Part shown: positions 47,249 through 58,239 of the stretch, piece by piece
Position numbering within the stretch: position 1 is the stretch's first letter
Layout of the letters: each line of letters starts with the position of its first letter
Origin: Yersinia hibernica
GTDB taxonomy: Bacteria > Pseudomonadota > Gammaproteobacteria > Enterobacterales > Enterobacteriaceae
Direction: 5' to 3'
Assembly (NCBI RefSeq): GCF_004124235.1
Contig: NZ_CP032487.1
Coordinates: forward strand, 868,001-932,000
DNA: 64,000 nucleotides
Position numbers and translations under genes: made by a program
Notes under the pieces: model-generated
What the model was told of the DNA's origin: nothing
Database searches by the model: none
The model's input: only the letters and a program-made list of their open reading frames with translations

Positions 47249-48850
47249 ATGCATCGCCGTGATTTTATCAAGTTAACGGCAGCTCTTGGAGCCGCCACTT
47301 CACTGCCTTTATGGAGCCGCGCGGCTTTGGCCGCAGACTTTCCACCCTTACCTATTCCGCCATTACTCCTGCCGGATGCCAGTGGCAACATTAATGTGAA
47401 TATCCAAACCGGCACCATGGCTTGGTTGCCTAGCGCCGCGACACAAACGTGGGGTTATAACGGCAATTTACTGGGGCCAGCTATTCGTTTACCGCGCGGC
47501 AAGCCAGTTACCATTAACGTGACAAATTCTTTACCAGAAGCCACCACGATACATTGGCACGGTTTAGAGATTCCCGGTGAGGTTGATGGCGGGCCGCAGG
47601 CACTGATTCAGCCTGGTGCAAAGCGCCAAGTGGCATTGACGGTAGCACAGCCGGCCGCGACCTGCTGGTTCCACCCCCACACCCACGGTAAAACCGGCCG
47701 TCAGGTCGCGATGGGGCTGGGGGGGTTAGTGGTTATTGATGACAGTGACAGTGAAAAACTGCCGCTGCCGAAACAATGGGGTGTGGATGATATCCCGGTC
47801 ATTTTGCAGGATAAATTGTTGGGTAAAGATGGCCAGATTGATTATCAACTGGATGTGATGACGGCTGCAGTGGGTTGGTTCGGTGACCAGATGTTCACCA
47901 ATGGCGCGCGCTACCCGCAACAAATCACGCCCCGTGGCTGGGTGCGCTTACGGTTACTTAATGGGTGCAATGCGCGCTCACTGAATTTGGCCCTCAGCGA
48001 TGGCCGCCCGATGTATGTGATTGGCAGTGACGGTGGGTTGCTGGCAGAGCCGGTCGCGGTGCGCGAATTGCCGATGCTGATGGGCGAGCGTTTCGAGGTG
48101 CTGGTGGATACCTCTGATGGCAAAGCGCTTGATCTGGTGACTTTACCGGTCAAACAGATGGGCATGACATTAGCGCCATTTGATAAGCCGCTGCCGGTAT
48201 TACGTATTCAACCTTCACTGGCATCAGGCAGCAAAACATTACCGGATTCTCTGGTTATGGTGCCGCCACTTGCCGATGCGACGGGCGTGCAAGAGCGCTG
48301 GTTCCAACTGATGATGGACCCCAAACTGGATATGCTGGGAATGCAGGCACTTATGAACCGCTATGGTATGCAAGCCATGGCGGGCATGAGCATGGATCAC
48401 GGCAATATGGGCGCAATGGATAGTGGCAGTATGGCGGGAATGGATCACAGCAATATGAAGGGCATGCACCATGGCGCGATGAACGCGGCCCCGAGTTTTG
48501 ATTTCAGCCATGCCAATACTATCAATGGCAAAGCATTTTCCATGACCGAAGTGGCGTTTGATGCTAAACAGGGTAAATACGAAAAATGGACGGTTTCCGG
48601 TGAGGGCGACATGATGTTGCATCCATTCCATGTCCATGGCACGCAGTTCCGTATTTTGAGCGAAAATGGTAAACCGCCAGCGGAGCATCGCCGTGGTTGG
48701 AAAGATACCGTGCGAGTGGAAGGCGCCCGCAGTGAGATATTGGTGCGCTTTAATCATTTGGCACCGGCCAGCACCCCTTATATGGCCCACTGCCACCTAT
48801 TAGAGCATGAAGATACCGGCATGATGCTGGGCTTTACCGTCAGTGCCTAG
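47249..48850 (+). CDS. cueO: Multicopper oxidase CueO
   Basis: This 533-residue periplasmic cuprous oxidase protects against copper. A Tat signal ([15 protein letters not shown]) is at the N-terminus, for export of the folded enzyme. Copper ligands are seen in [22 protein letters not shown] and [15 protein letters not shown] methionine- and histidine-rich insert (about residues 370-420, [12 protein letters not shown] and the like) matches the Cu(I)-binding loop of CueO. The start is chosen at MHRRDF because GGAG lies 6 bases upstream. A CueR promoter lies about 100 bp upstream. Confidence 0.95.
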   Translation: MHRRDFIKLTAALGAATSLPLWSRAALAADFPPLPIPPLLLPDASGNINVNIQTGTMAWLPSAATQTWGYNGNLLGPAIRLPRGKPVTINVTNSLPEATTIHWHGLEIPGEVDGGPQALIQPGAKRQVALTVAQPAATCWFHPHTHGKTGRQVAMGLGGLVVIDDSDSEKLPLPKQWGVDDIPVILQDKLLGKDGQIDYQLDVMTAAVGWFGDQMFTNGARYPQQITPRGWVRLRLLNGCNARSLNLALSDGRPMYVIGSDGGLLAEPVAVRELPMLMGERFEVLVDTSDGKALDLVTLPVKQMGMTLAPFDKPLPVLRIQPSLASGSKTLPDSLVMVPPLADATGVQERWFQLMMDPKLDMLGMQALMNRYGMQAMAGMSMDHGNMGAMDSGSMAGMDHSNMKGMHHGAMNAAPSFDFSHANTINGKAFSMTEVAFDAKQGKYEKWTVSGEGDMMLHPFHVHGTQFRILSENGKPPAEHRRGWKDTVRVEGARSEILVRFNHLAPASTPYMAHCHLLEHEDTGMMLGFTVSA

Positions 48851-48964
48851 CGAGTATCAATCGGTTCGGTCTGCGGCGGGTGAGTCCGTCGCAACCTGGC
48901 TCAGGCTATGGTAAACTCAGCGGCTTTCTTCCGGAAGCAACGTAAAAAAGCGACGTTAATACCT

Positions 48965-49501
48965 ATGAAACACACTGTAGAAGTCATGATTTCCGAGCAG
49001 GAAGTCAAAACCCGAATTGTCGAATTAGGCCGCCAAATCTCCGAACACTACCGCGACAGTGGCAGTGAGATGGTGCTGGTCGGGTTGCTCCGTGGTTCAT
49101 TTATGTTTATGGCTGACTTATGCCGCGCCATTGATGTTTCCCATGAAGTTGATTTTATGACGGCCTCCAGCTACGGCAATGGCATGAGTACCACCCGCGA
49201 TGTGAAAATCCTGAAAGATTTGGATGAAGATATCCGTGGTAAAGATGTACTGATTGTCGAAGATATCATCGACTCCGGTAATACATTAAGTAAAGTGCGT
49301 GAAATTCTGCAACTGCGTGGGCCGAAGTCATTGGCTATCTGTACGCTGCTGGATAAACCAGAGCGCCGTGAAGTTCAGGTGCCAGTCGAGTGGGTGGGTT
49401 TCGCCATTCCTGATGAGTTTGTGGTGGGCTATGGTATCGATTATGCGCAACGTTATAGACATTTACCTTATGTGGGTAAAGTGGTGATGTTGGATGAGTA
49501 A
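48965..49501 (+). CDS. hpt: Hypoxanthine phosphoribosyltransferase
   Basis: This 178-residue purine salvage enzyme makes IMP from hypoxanthine and PRPP. The PRPP-binding loop [14 protein letters not shown] and the region [11 protein letters not shown] are almost as in E. coli Hpt. The start is the ATG of MKHTVEVMI; the extra 19 upstream codons in the frame have no homology. It is convergent with can. Confidence 0.97.
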   Translation: MKHTVEVMISEQEVKTRIVELGRQISEHYRDSGSEMVLVGLLRGSFMFMADLCRAIDVSHEVDFMTASSYGNGMSTTRDVKILKDLDEDIRGKDVLIVEDIIDSGNTLSKVREILQLRGPKSLAICTLLDKPERREVQVPVEWVGFAIPDEFVVGYGIDYAQRYRHLPYVGKVVMLDE

Positions 49502-49558
49502 TCGGGTTATCGGCTACTGCGCGCTGATGATTTAACGTTTTGATTTGGCTTATTATTT

Positions 49559-49594
49559 TAATGGGAGAGGGCGCGTCTGAACGTACCCTCCCAT
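49559..49594 (-). terminator. Terminator between hpt and can
   Basis: TGGGAGAGGG and CCCTCCCA pair with one bulged A around a 13-base loop. Read on the minus strand a short T-rich run follows, which suits can; a weaker effect on hpt is possible. Confidence 0.6.
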
Positions 49595-49604
49595 AACGAC
49601 TAAC

Positions 49605-50261
49605 TTAGTCTTCTTTAGGTAATAACTCAGCCATCGCTTTTCGGTACACTTGTTCAAGTGCTTCCATGCTGGTTGCGGAGACTTCCAAATCCGTCAGTAG
49701 GCCGTCTTCAATACCATAAACCCAGCCGTGAATCATGGCTTTCTGCCCGCGCTTCCAAGCGGAACGGACAATCGTTGAATGACCCAAGTTATACACTTGT
49801 TCCACTACGTTGAGTTTACATAACATATTGCTGCGTTCTTCCGCCGGCAAACGGCCTAGCAATGAACTGTGTTTAAACCAAAGATCACGAATATGCAGGA
49901 GCCAGTTATCAATCAGCCCTAATTCGAGGTCTTTCTTGGTTGCCGCTTCAACACCACCACAGCCAAGGTGGCCACAGATAATGATATGCTCGACTTGTAA
50001 AACATCGATGGCATATTGCACCACGGATAGGCAGTTTAGGTCAGTATGGATAACCAGATTGGCAACGTTGCGGTGGACAAATAATTCACCGGCTTTCAGG
50101 CCAGTCAACTCTTCTGCCGGGACGCGGCTATCTGAACAGCCAATCCACAGGAACCGTGGTTTCTGGGCTAGCGCCAGGTGCTCAAAAAAACCGGGGTCAT
50201 CTTTACTGATAGCATTTGACCAAGTCCGGTTGTTCGCGATGAGCTTTTCTATTTCTTTCAT
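49605..50261 (-). CDS. can: Beta-class carbonic anhydrase
   Basis: This 218-residue zinc enzyme supplies bicarbonate for biosynthesis in air. Zinc ligands are in [14 protein letters not shown] (C, D) and [15 protein letters not shown] (H, C). The length is as in E. coli Can. The start at [10 protein letters not shown] (50261) matches the family; the frame opens further to 50375. It is divergent from yadG, as in E. coli. Confidence 0.96.
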   Translation of the reverse strand: MKEIEKLIANNRTWSNAISKDDPGFFEHLALAQKPRFLWIGCSDSRVPAEELTGLKAGELFVHRNVANLVIHTDLNCLSVVQYAIDVLQVEHIIICGHLGCGGVEAATKKDLELGLIDNWLLHIRDLWFKHSSLLGRLPAEERSNMLCKLNVVEQVYNLGHSTIVRSAWKRGQKAMIHGWVYGIEDGLLTDLEVSATSMEALEQVYRKAMAELLPKED

Positions 50262-50497
50262 AAATGTAAATAGCCTGTAATGAACGGATTGCGATAGGAT
50301 AATATACGGCAAGGATAACGATTTTGAAATCGGAACAGTTGTTCCTTTGGCCGCACCATGTTGTCTGCGTAACATTTTCTCGCTATCTACTCAGGCTCCC
50401 TTTTAGCGCTGCAACTTGCCCCGATAGCGGTGGGTTAAATCAGGTATGGACATGCTGTGACCGCTGGGAACTCATTGAATAAGGTTCTTTTTTGCTT

Positions 50498-51424
50498 ATG
50501 ACATATGCACTGGAAATAACGCAGCTGACCAAAACCTATGCGGGTGGCGTTCAGGCACTGCGTGGCATTGATTTGCACGTGGAGGCAGGCGATTTTTATG
50601 CCCTACTCGGGCCTAATGGGGCGGGTAAATCCACCACTATCGGCATTATCAGTTCATTGGTGAATAAAACCTCTGGCAAGGTGAATGTCTTTGGCTACGA
50701 TATTGACCAAGATATCGTCAATGCCAAGCGCCAGCTCGGATTAGTGCCGCAAGAATTCAACTTCAACCCGTTTGAGACGGTATTGCAGATTGTGATTACT
50801 CAGGCGGGGTATTACGGTGTCACGCGGCGCGAGGCGCTGCAACGCGCAGAGAAATATCTCAGCCAGTTAGATTTGTGGAGCAAACGCAATGAGCGCGCTA
50901 TTCGTCTATCGGGTGGGATGAAGCGCCGGTTAATGATTGCCCGTGCTCTGATGCATGAGCCAAAATTACTGATTCTGGATGAGCCGACTGCGGGGGTAGA
51001 CATTGAATTACGCCGCTCCATGTGGGGTTTTCTCAAAGAGCTCAACGCGCAGGGCACCACTATCATCCTGACAACCCATTACCTGGAAGAAGCAGAAATG
51101 CTGTGTCGCAATATTGGCATTATCCAGAATGGGGCGCTGGTAGAAAATACCACGATGAAACAGTTACTTGCCAAGCTTGAATCAGAAACCTTCATTTTTG
51201 ATCTGGCGATTAAAAGCCCATTGCCGAAGCTGGAGGGCTATAGCTACCGCTTGACGGATACCTCAACGCTGGAAGTAGATGTGAAGCGGGAACAGGGTCT
51301 GAATAGTCTATTCAGCCAACTGAACGCTCAAGGAATTCAGGTACAAAGTATGCGCAACAAGGCCAACCGTCTGGAAGAGCTATTTGTCACCTTGGTTAAT
51401 GGCAACGGGGGAGAGAAAGCATGA
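50498..51424 (+). CDS. yadG: ABC transporter ATP-binding protein YadG
   Basis: This 308-residue ATPase subunit of an exporter has Walker A GPNGAGKST, signature LSGGMKRRLMIARAL, Walker B LLILDEPTAGVD and the switch histidine in TTHYLEEAE. It is close to E. coli YadG over the whole length. The start at the ATG MTYALEI is chosen over a TTG two codons earlier. It overlaps yadH by 4 bases, so the two are translated together. The substrate is unknown. Confidence 0.94.
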   Translation: MTYALEITQLTKTYAGGVQALRGIDLHVEAGDFYALLGPNGAGKSTTIGIISSLVNKTSGKVNVFGYDIDQDIVNAKRQLGLVPQEFNFNPFETVLQIVITQAGYYGVTRREALQRAEKYLSQLDLWSKRNERAIRLSGGMKRRLMIARALMHEPKLLILDEPTAGVDIELRRSMWGFLKELNAQGTTIILTTHYLEEAEMLCRNIGIIQNGALVENTTMKQLLAKLESETFIFDLAIKSPLPKLEGYSYRLTDTSTLEVDVKREQGLNSLFSQLNAQGIQVQSMRNKANRLEELFVTLVNGNGGEKA

Positions 51425-52191
51425 CCCGCCTGTATTGGATAGCATTGCAGAGTATCTGGATTAAAGAAATCACGCGGTTTGCCCGTATCTGGATTCAAAC
51501 TCTGGTGCCGCCGGTGATTACGATGTCACTCTATTTTGTGATTTTCGGCAACCTGATTGGCTCCCGAATTGGTGATATGGGCGGCTTTGATTATATGCAG
51601 TTTATTGTGCCCGGCCTTATCATGATGGCGGTGATAACAAACTCATATGCTAACGTCGCCGCCTCATTTTTTGGTGCAAAATTTCAGCGCAGCATTGAAG
51701 AGTTGTTAGTTGCCCCGGTACCCACCCATATCGTGATTGTGGGCTATGTCGGGGGCGGAGTGGCCCGCGGGATCTGTGTCGGTATTCTGGTGACGATTAT
51801 TTCACTGTTCTTTGTGCCGCTGCATGTCCACTCTTGGTCAATGATTGCGCTGACATTAATGTTGACGGCAATTCTATTCTCTCTCGGCGGCTTGTTGAAT
51901 GCTGTTTTTGCCAAGACATTTGATGATATCAGTCTCGTGCCGACCTTTGTGCTGACGCCATTAACCTATCTGGGCGGGGTGTTTTATTCATTAGCCTTAT
52001 TGCCCCCATTCTGGCAAGCCGTCTCTAAGCTTAACCCTATCGTGTACATGATAAGTGGCTTCCGCTACGGTTTCCTTGGCATTACTGATGTGCCGCTGGT
52101 ATTCACCATTGGTGTATTAGTGGTATTTATCGCGGTATTTTATGCTTGGGCGTGGTATTTGATTGAGCGTGGTCGCGGCCTGCGCACATAA
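51421..52191 (+). CDS. yadH: ABC transporter permease YadH
   Basis: This 256-residue ABC-2 type permease has about six membrane helices. Motifs typical of the family are MQFIVPGLIMMAVITNSYANVA and DDISLVPTFVLTPLTYLGGVFYSL. It pairs with YadG to form an exporter of unknown substrate. It has the same length and place as E. coli yadH. Confidence 0.94.
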   Translation: MTRLYWIALQSIWIKEITRFARIWIQTLVPPVITMSLYFVIFGNLIGSRIGDMGGFDYMQFIVPGLIMMAVITNSYANVAASFFGAKFQRSIEELLVAPVPTHIVIVGYVGGGVARGICVGILVTIISLFFVPLHVHSWSMIALTLMLTAILFSLGGLLNAVFAKTFDDISLVPTFVLTPLTYLGGVFYSLALLPPFWQAVSKLNPIVYMISGFRYGFLGITDVPLVFTIGVLVVFIAVFYAWAWYLIERGRGLRT

Positions 52192-52205
52192 TCCCCTGCG
52201 GCTTT

Positions 52206-52245
52206 GACGTTGCAGCCGTGCTGCGATATTTGCACCTGCAACGTC
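52206..52245 (+). other. Long hairpin after yadH
   Basis: Arms GACGTTGCAG (52206-52215) and CTGCAACGTC (52236-52245) pair perfectly, with an inner GTGC/GCAC stem after a 2-base bulge. There is no T-run, so it may protect the 3' end of the yadGH mRNA more than terminate transcription. Confidence 0.55.
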
Positions 52246-52442
52246 GATAAGTTTGGAGAGAATCTCAGGTATTGCTCGTTAATTATTAGTGAGTTAATTG
52301 TTGTTAATGCTGGAATTTAATCGTAATAAATAATGTCCCTGTCTAATATCATCTTTCTCAACTTCGTGTGTCTCGTGCTATGCTGACGCACCAGATTTTT
52401 TCCCTTTTAATTCAGCGCCAAATGCGAATAAGTAGAACGATA

Positions 52443-53753
52443 ATGTGGCATAAAAACAGAATAGCTATTGGGATGCTACTCGGTATTGTCATGTCGGTAA
52501 TGATGCCGGCAACCCATGCAGACCTTCTGCCAGATGAAGCAGTTCTGACCCCTAAATATATGGTTACAGATCGCGACAGCGAAATGTATTCGTTGGTAGG
52601 CGAGCAGGTCATTCCTGTCGGTGAGATTAAAGAAGACCAACTTATTCAGGTTTTACCCGCCGCGGCAGAATATTATGAATTTAAATTTGGTAACGGCATC
52701 GGCTTTATTGATAAAGACGATTTACGTGATATCAATAAAGCGCGAAAAAACAATGATATATTGGGGGATTTGAATAAACCTCTGCCGAATCAAAATATTA
52801 TTATTAAGCGCGAAACGCCGGTTTATTTAGCGGCAGATGTCGACAGCGAACAATTCGCGACTCTGGTTGAGAACTTGCGCTACCCCATTGTGGGTAAGTT
52901 GAAAGACCGGCTAAGTAATACCTGGTATCAGGTCAATATTGGCGATCGTTTGGGATATGTCAGCAGTGCTGATGCTGAAATAGATAATGGCATTCCTATC
53001 CTGACTTATCACCATATGTTGAAGAATGAGGAAAATAAACGTTTCCTGAATACCTCAACGACAACCTCTGATGCTGCATTTAGCAATCAGATGACCTATC
53101 TCAAGCAGACCGGTTACGACACTATTTCTCTTTATCAGCTTGAGGGTTATCTGAATAACAAGATAAACCTGCCCGCAAAAGTGGTCGTGCTGACATTTGA
53201 TGATGGTCTTAAATCGGTCCATCGCTATGCTTATCCGATTCTGAAAGAAAACGGCTTCCGGGCCACGGCATTTATTATTTCATCGCGTATTAAACGCCAC
53301 CCGCAAAAGTGGAATTCGGACTCATTACAGTTTATGAGCATTTCTGAGTTGAAAGAGATTCAGGATGTATTTGATATTCAGTCTCATACTCACTTTTTAC
53401 ACCGGACAGATAATAAACGTAATCCCATTTTATTGAGCCGTTCTTATCATAATATTGTTTTTGACTTTGAACATTCCCGCCGGGCATTGTCGCAGTTTAA
53501 TCCGCATGTGATTTTCCTGTCATACCCTTTCGGTGGTTTTAACCAAACGGCTATTGATGCGGCGAAAAATGCAGGTTTCCATTTAGCGGTGACGACCATG
53601 CAGGGCAAGGTTAAACCGGGTGATAATCCGTATACTCTCAAACGGCTTTATATCCTGCGCACGGATTCTATTCCGACGATGGCTGAGCGTATCGCGAATG
53701 AACCTGGCCAAGTTCCAGTACCAGCCGCACCGGCGGTGATGGAGTCGGATTAA
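52443..53753 (+). CDS. yadE: YadE-like polysaccharide deacetylase
   Basis: This encodes 436 residues with a signal peptide (about residues 1-26, ending PATHA). An N-terminal 170-residue region contains SH3b-like strands, followed by a NodB-type carbohydrate deacetylase domain. Metal and catalytic residues are in [11 protein letters not shown] and [11 protein letters not shown], and [13 protein letters not shown] is the late motif. It is collinear with E. coli YadE and sits between yadH and panD as there. The true substrate is unknown. The frame opens at 52368, but the ATG at 52443 gives the best signal peptide. Confidence 0.88.
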   Translation: MWHKNRIAIGMLLGIVMSVMMPATHADLLPDEAVLTPKYMVTDRDSEMYSLVGEQVIPVGEIKEDQLIQVLPAAAEYYEFKFGNGIGFIDKDDLRDINKARKNNDILGDLNKPLPNQNIIIKRETPVYLAADVDSEQFATLVENLRYPIVGKLKDRLSNTWYQVNIGDRLGYVSSADAEIDNGIPILTYHHMLKNEENKRFLNTSTTTSDAAFSNQMTYLKQTGYDTISLYQLEGYLNNKINLPAKVVVLTFDDGLKSVHRYAYPILKENGFRATAFIISSRIKRHPQKWNSDSLQFMSISELKEIQDVFDIQSHTHFLHRTDNKRNPILLSRSYHNIVFDFEHSRRALSQFNPHVIFLSYPFGGFNQTAIDAAKNAGFHLAVTTMQGKVKPGDNPYTLKRLYILRTDSIPTMAERIANEPGQVPVPAAPAVMESD

Positions 53754-53777
53754 CTCTGAATAGTTTAAGTATATGAA

Positions 53778-53804
53778 AAAAGGCGCTTTAATTAAGCGCC
53801 TTTT
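53778..53804. terminator. Bidirectional terminator between yadE and panD
   Basis: AAAAGGCGCTT (53778-53788) and AAGCGCCTTTT (53794-53804) form a stem with A and T runs on either side, so it works for both convergent genes. Confidence 0.88.
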
Positions 53805-53832
53805 ATGGTGAAAATTCAACTATTACAGGTGA

Positions 53833-54213
53833 TTAGGCAACCTGAACCGGCACCGCTTTAGCCTTGCGCTGTAGTTGATTCTCGCCCTCAAAATATGCCA
53901 CTTTGGGGTGATGCAGGCGGGCATCTGCATCGGACATCTGGACATAGGAACAGATGATCAATTTATCACCCGCACAAGCACAACGTGCTGCGGCACCGTT
54001 CACTGAAATAATTCGTGAACCGCGCTCAGCGGCGATGGCATAGGTCGAAAAACGTTGGCCATTATCAACGTTATAAATATCAATAGCTTCGTATTCAAGA
54101 ATACCTGCGGCTTCCAGAAAATCCTGATCAATAGCGCAGGAACCTTCATAGTGCAAATCAGCTTGAGTGACTTTCACCCGGTGCAGTTTGCCTTGCAACA
54201 TAGTGCGTATCAT
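53833..54213 (-). CDS. panD: Aspartate 1-decarboxylase proenzyme
   Basis: This 126-residue pyruvoyl enzyme makes beta-alanine for pantothenate. Self-cleavage occurs at G24-S25 in [10 protein letters not shown], giving the pyruvoyl group. [20 protein letters not shown] is typical. The C-terminus is as in E. coli. A 170-base gap from panC suggests that it can be expressed from its own promoter. Confidence 0.97.
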   Translation of the reverse strand: MIRTMLQGKLHRVKVTQADLHYEGSCAIDQDFLEAAGILEYEAIDIYNVDNGQRFSTYAIAAERGSRIISVNGAAARCACAGDKLIICSYVQMSDADARLHHPKVAYFEGENQLQRKAKAVPVQVA

Positions 54214-54383
54214 AACTCTTACCTTTGACCCCGGTTATTGCCCAGAATAAGTCTGGCACCCTATCCCATCATCGACCGATTTAGGGAGAAGCATTCAGTT
54301 TTGCTGATTTTATATCAGTTGTCTATGACTGACTTTACTGCTGGCTATTCGCCCTAATCAGTTACCTGTGTCGGGCCAGATAG

Positions 54384-55238
54384 TCAGCTTTGCAGATCAA
54401 CCTGTTGATTATCAATCAGGCGCGCTTTACCCAGCCAGGCGGCCAGCAAAATCACCGCTTGCTTGCTGTCCACAGTCAGCGGCTGCAAGGATTGGGCATC
54501 GCGAATAAACAGTTCGTCTGGAGTGAAACCGGCATGGCGTAATTGCTCGGCGGTATCTGCCAATAAATCATCAATTTGCCGCTCACCCGCAGTCATTTTC
54601 TCGGCCAATGTTTGCATTATCTTATATAGCTGCGGTGCAATTTTGCGCTCTTCAGCACTCAGATAGCCATTGCGAGAACTCAGCGCCAGGCCATCTTTGG
54701 CTCGCACAATTGGCACGCCAACAATATTGATGTCATAGCCCATGTCCGCCACCATTTTGCGGATCAATGCCAGTTGCTGATAATCTTTTTCGCCAAAACA
54801 GGCCACATCCGGTTGCACCAGATTGAACAGTTTGCTGACGATAGTGGACACCCCACGGAAATGGCCGGGGCGGCTGGCACCTTCCAAAATAGTGGACAGG
54901 GCAGGGACGTCAACATAAGTCTGAGCATCAAGGCCCGCGGGGTAGACATCTACAGCTGCGGGGGCAAACACTAAATCCACCCCGTGGCGGGTTAATTTCT
55001 CACAATCTTCTTGCAAAGTGCGCGGGTAGCGAGCCAAATCATCAGGTCGCTCGAATTGCAGCGGATTAACAAAAATACTCACGACGACAACATCGGCGCG
55101 CATTTTGGCATCTTCCACTAATGTCATATGCCCCTCGTGCAAATTGCCCATCGTGGGAACCAGCGCGACCCGCAGGCCCTCCTGCCGCCAGCGGCGAATT
55201 TGCTGGCGCAACAGCGGCAAGGTTTCAATAATCAGCAT
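54384..55238 (-). CDS. panC: Pantothenate synthetase
   Basis: This 284-residue enzyme joins pantoate and beta-alanine using ATP. It has the HIGH-like motif [15 protein letters not shown], the KMSKS-like [11 protein letters not shown] and the region [20 protein letters not shown]. It lies 32 bases after panB in the same operon. Confidence 0.97.
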   Translation of the reverse strand: MLIIETLPLLRQQIRRWRQEGLRVALVPTMGNLHEGHMTLVEDAKMRADVVVVSIFVNPLQFERPDDLARYPRTLQEDCEKLTRHGVDLVFAPAAVDVYPAGLDAQTYVDVPALSTILEGASRPGHFRGVSTIVSKLFNLVQPDVACFGEKDYQQLALIRKMVADMGYDINIVGVPIVRAKDGLALSSRNGYLSAEERKIAPQLYKIMQTLAEKMTAGERQIDDLLADTAEQLRHAGFTPDELFIRDAQSLQPLTVDSKQAVILLAAWLGKARLIDNQQVDLQS

Positions 55239-55270
55239 TCTTTTGCTCCGCTATTTTTATCCGCAATGAT

Positions 55271-56068
55271 TTACTGGAATGTATGTTCTTCAGCTGGATA
55301 GACACCGCTCTCAACTTCTTGAATATAAAGCTGAATGGCCGCACGAATATCCCCGGCACTTTGCGCCAGGAAGTTTTTGCTGAACTTAGGTGTATGGCCC
55401 CCAGTAATGCCTAGGGCATCATGCATAACCAGAATCTGCCCGTCGGTAACATTACCCGCGCCAATACCAATTACCGGGATTGTCAGCGCCTCAGTCACGC
55501 GTTGTGCCAGTTCCACTGGGACACATTCCAGAACCAGCAACTGTGCGCCGGCATTTTCCAGCGCCTGGGCATCTTTCAACAGCTGGTTGGCGGCGACTTC
55601 TTCGCGGCCCTGCACTTTGTAACCACCAAAGATATTGACCGACTGCGGTGTTAATCCTAAATGTCCGCACACCGGAACCGCGCGCTCGGCCAGCATGCGA
55701 ATGGTGTCGCACAACCAACTGCCACCCTCGAGTTTGACCATATTAGCCCCAGCCCGCATCAGCTCGGCTGCATGGATAAATGTCTGTTCTGGGGTGGCAT
55801 AACTCATGAACGGCATATCTGCTAATAACAGGCAGTGAGGCGCGCCACGGCGCACGGCACGAGTATGATAGGCGACATCTGCAATGGTGACCGGTAGAGT
55901 AGAATCGAACCCTTGTAATGTCATACCGAGCGAGTCACCCACCAGCAAAACTTCTATTCCCTGCTCGGCAAATAGCTGAGCAAAGCTGGCATCATAGGCA
56001 GTCAGTGTGGCGAACTTGCGCTTATCGAGCTTCCATTGGCGTAAGTGGCTGATGGTAGTAGCTTTCAT
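55271..56068 (-). CDS. panB: 3-methyl-2-oxobutanoate hydroxymethyltransferase
   Basis: This 265-residue enzyme performs the first committed step of pantothenate synthesis, making ketopantoate from ketoisovalerate with methylene-tetrahydrofolate. Metal-binding and catalytic segments are [31 protein letters not shown] and [20 protein letters not shown]. The start is the ATG at 56068 with AGGAGA upstream; a GTG one codon earlier is less likely. Confidence 0.97.
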   Translation of the reverse strand: MKATTISHLRQWKLDKRKFATLTAYDASFAQLFAEQGIEVLLVGDSLGMTLQGFDSTLPVTIADVAYHTRAVRRGAPHCLLLADMPFMSYATPEQTFIHAAELMRAGANMVKLEGGSWLCDTIRMLAERAVPVCGHLGLTPQSVNIFGGYKVQGREEVAANQLLKDAQALENAGAQLLVLECVPVELAQRVTEALTIPVIGIGAGNVTDGQILVMHDALGITGGHTPKFSKNFLAQSAGDIRAAIQLYIQEVESGVYPAEEHTFQ

Positions 56069-56147
56069 CACTCTTTCTCCTGAGACGGTAGATTAAGATG
56101 GCGGGATATCAGATAGGCGTATTATATGTTGGGTTTAGCCCGTACTG

Positions 56148-56627
56148 CTACCAAAGCACAAGACCATTTTTATCCACGAGTTTAAGGCGCTCTGACAGTG
56201 ATTCGCCGTCGGGGAAAACCAAGTCTGGGGCGATATCAGCCAGTGGGTAGAGCATAAATTCGCGCTCTTTCAGGCCATAATGCGGCACGATAAGGCGATC
56301 GGTTTTTATCACCAAGTCACCATACAGCATAATATCAAGGTCCAGTGTGCGCGGGCCCCAGCGCTGTTCTTTCCTCACCCGCCCCTGATTGCGTTCAATG
56401 GCTTGGGTGTTATCTAACAGTTGCTCTGGTGGCAGAGAAGTCTCTAACGCGACTACCGCATTAAGAAAATCGGGTTGATCCTGTGGGCCTAACGGTTTAG
56501 TGCGATAAAAAGGTGAACAGGCCACTAGCCGGGTGCGCGGCAGATGCTCCAGCGCCTCCAGTGCGGTATTCACCTGTTGCAGTGGCATGGACTGATTACT
56601 GCCTAGCGCAATATAGACCCGGATCAT
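56148..56627 (-). CDS. folK: HPPK, 6-hydroxymethyl-dihydropterin pyrophosphokinase
   Basis: This 159-residue folate pathway kinase activates the pterin for dihydropteroate synthase. Signature segments are ALGSNQSMPLQQV, FYRTKPLGPQDQPDFLNAVVAL and the double-aspartate motif RWGPRTLDLDIMLYGD. It lies 8 bases after pcnB and 79 bases before panB, in the usual pcnB-folK order. Confidence 0.97.
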   Translation of the reverse strand: MIRVYIALGSNQSMPLQQVNTALEALEHLPRTRLVACSPFYRTKPLGPQDQPDFLNAVVALETSLPPEQLLDNTQAIERNQGRVRKEQRWGPRTLDLDIMLYGDLVIKTDRLIVPHYGLKEREFMLYPLADIAPDLVFPDGESLSERLKLVDKNGLVLW

Positions 56628-56635
56628 AGTGCGTA

Positions 56636-58177
56636 TTATGCCCCTTCTTTACGTGGTGCCGGCTTGCGTGGGCGGCGAGGGCGAGAGCGGCGCGGCGCGG
56701 GATCGGCCCCTAAAGTATTTAGCATATTCTTTTGTTGTAGCGGCGTTGCTTCTTGGAATTCCCCCCACCACTGCGTAAGACGCTGTAGTTCATGGTTATT
56801 TTCCACTTCGGCACGTAGTGCCAGCAAGTCGTAAGCAGCCCGGAATTTTGGATGCTCCATCAGTTTGTGCGCACGTTTACCCTGGCGACGTGACAGGCGC
56901 AATTGCAGCAGCCAAATATCTCGCACTAATGAGGTAATACGTTTTGGAATCGCTAGTGAACGGCACTCTTCATCCAGCACGTCATTCATTGCCAGAGCGA
57001 AAGCATCGTAGTATGCCAAGCCACTCTCTTGGGTCAGCTTCTGCGCATGTTCGATCAATGGATACCAAAGCATCGCGGCAAATAAGAAGGCAGGATTGAC
57101 GCGCTTATCATTATGTAGACGATGGTCAGTATTTTTCAGTACCTGCACCAACATACGTTCCATCGGCGAGTCATGATGCTCGGTAAAATGACGGGCAATG
57201 AGTGGGAATAACGGCTGGAAAAGCTGATATTCACACAGTTTTAAATAGGTTTTATAGCCATAGCCCGATTGCAACAATTTGAGTGATTCTTCAAACAGGC
57301 GAGCGGGGGGGATCTCACGTAGCAAAGAAGCCAGACGAGGGATCGGCTCCGCCGTTTCCGGGCTTATCATCATATCCAGTTTCGCGGCGAAACGAACAGC
57401 GCGTAGCATCCGCACTGGATCTTCACGATAGCGAGTTTCAGGAGAACCAATCAGGCGGATAACACCCTCTTTCAGATCACGCAAACCGCCGGTGTAATCC
57501 CGCAGTGCAAAATCAGAAATCCCGTAATAAAGGCTATTGATGGTGAAATCACGGCGCTGGGCATCATCTTCAATAGTGCCGAAAATGTTGTCACGCAGCA
57601 GCATGCCATTTTGTGCCTGTTGGGAAGAGTTTTTGTCGCTATCTTCTGCCTGTTGCTGCTCGTGGTGACCACGAAAAGTTGCAACTTCAATGATTTCCGG
57701 GCCAAACATCACGTGGGCCAGACGGAAACGGCGGCCGACCAAGCGGCAGTTGCGGAATAATTTTCGCACTTGCTCTGGTGTGGCGCTGGTGGTGATATCA
57801 AAATCTTTCGGTTTTTTGCCCAGCAGCAGGTCACGGACGCCGCCACCAACCAGATAAGCTTCATAACCTGATTTATTCAGGCGATAAAGAACCTTCAGTG
57901 CATTATCACTGATATCTTTACGGGAAATATTGTGCTGATCGCGCGGGATAATTGTCATCGAGCCCTGTTGTGAAGCAGGCTCCGCATGATTTTTGCGGCC
58001 AGTATTCGTTCTGGCAGGCCTTCTCTCTTTGCGGGCCACGTTATCTTCACCTTGCACTATATCTTTACGGGCACTGCTATCACGAGCCGTGTCATCACGG
58101 GCTGTTTGGCTATCGCGAGCTAATTTATCATCGCGAATCAGTACCTTACGGCAGAAATTGGCTACTCGGGTAAAAAT
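56636..58177 (-). CDS. pcnB: Poly(A) polymerase I, AUU start codon
   Basis: This encodes 513 residues when translated from an ATT at 58177. PcnB adds 3' poly(A) tails that promote RNA decay. The nucleotidyltransferase core has [21 protein letters not shown] and the RNA-binding regions follow; the C-terminus is very basic ([17 protein letters not shown]). The codons from the ATT read [12 protein letters not shown], the same as the E. coli N-terminus, which is known to start at AUU. GAGGTG lies 4 bases upstream. No ATG, GTG or TTG gives that N-terminus; the first standard start (GTG) is 40 codons later. An inefficient start probably keeps PcnB low. Confidence 0.93.
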   Translation of the reverse strand: MFTRVANFCRKVLIRDDKLARDSQTARDDTARDSSARKDIVQGEDNVARKERRPARTNTGRKNHAEPASQQGSMTIIPRDQHNISRKDISDNALKVLYRLNKSGYEAYLVGGGVRDLLLGKKPKDFDITTSATPEQVRKLFRNCRLVGRRFRLAHVMFGPEIIEVATFRGHHEQQQAEDSDKNSSQQAQNGMLLRDNIFGTIEDDAQRRDFTINSLYYGISDFALRDYTGGLRDLKEGVIRLIGSPETRYREDPVRMLRAVRFAAKLDMMISPETAEPIPRLASLLREIPPARLFEESLKLLQSGYGYKTYLKLCEYQLFQPLFPLIARHFTEHHDSPMERMLVQVLKNTDHRLHNDKRVNPAFLFAAMLWYPLIEHAQKLTQESGLAYYDAFALAMNDVLDEECRSLAIPKRITSLVRDIWLLQLRLSRRQGKRAHKLMEHPKFRAAYDLLALRAEVENNHELQRLTQWWGEFQEATPLQQKNMLNTLGADPAPRRSRPRRPRKPAPRKEGA

Positions 58178-58239
58178 GGTACACCTCGATAGTGGCTAAT
58201 AAATTACAGAACAACAGAAAAACAGCGGCTAATCATAGC

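Noticed and set aside
48239..48796. 185-codon antisense frame over cueO, rich in histidine
   Set aside because: It is the complement of the Met/His-rich insert (ATG and CAT are reverse complements), so it is not an independent gene.
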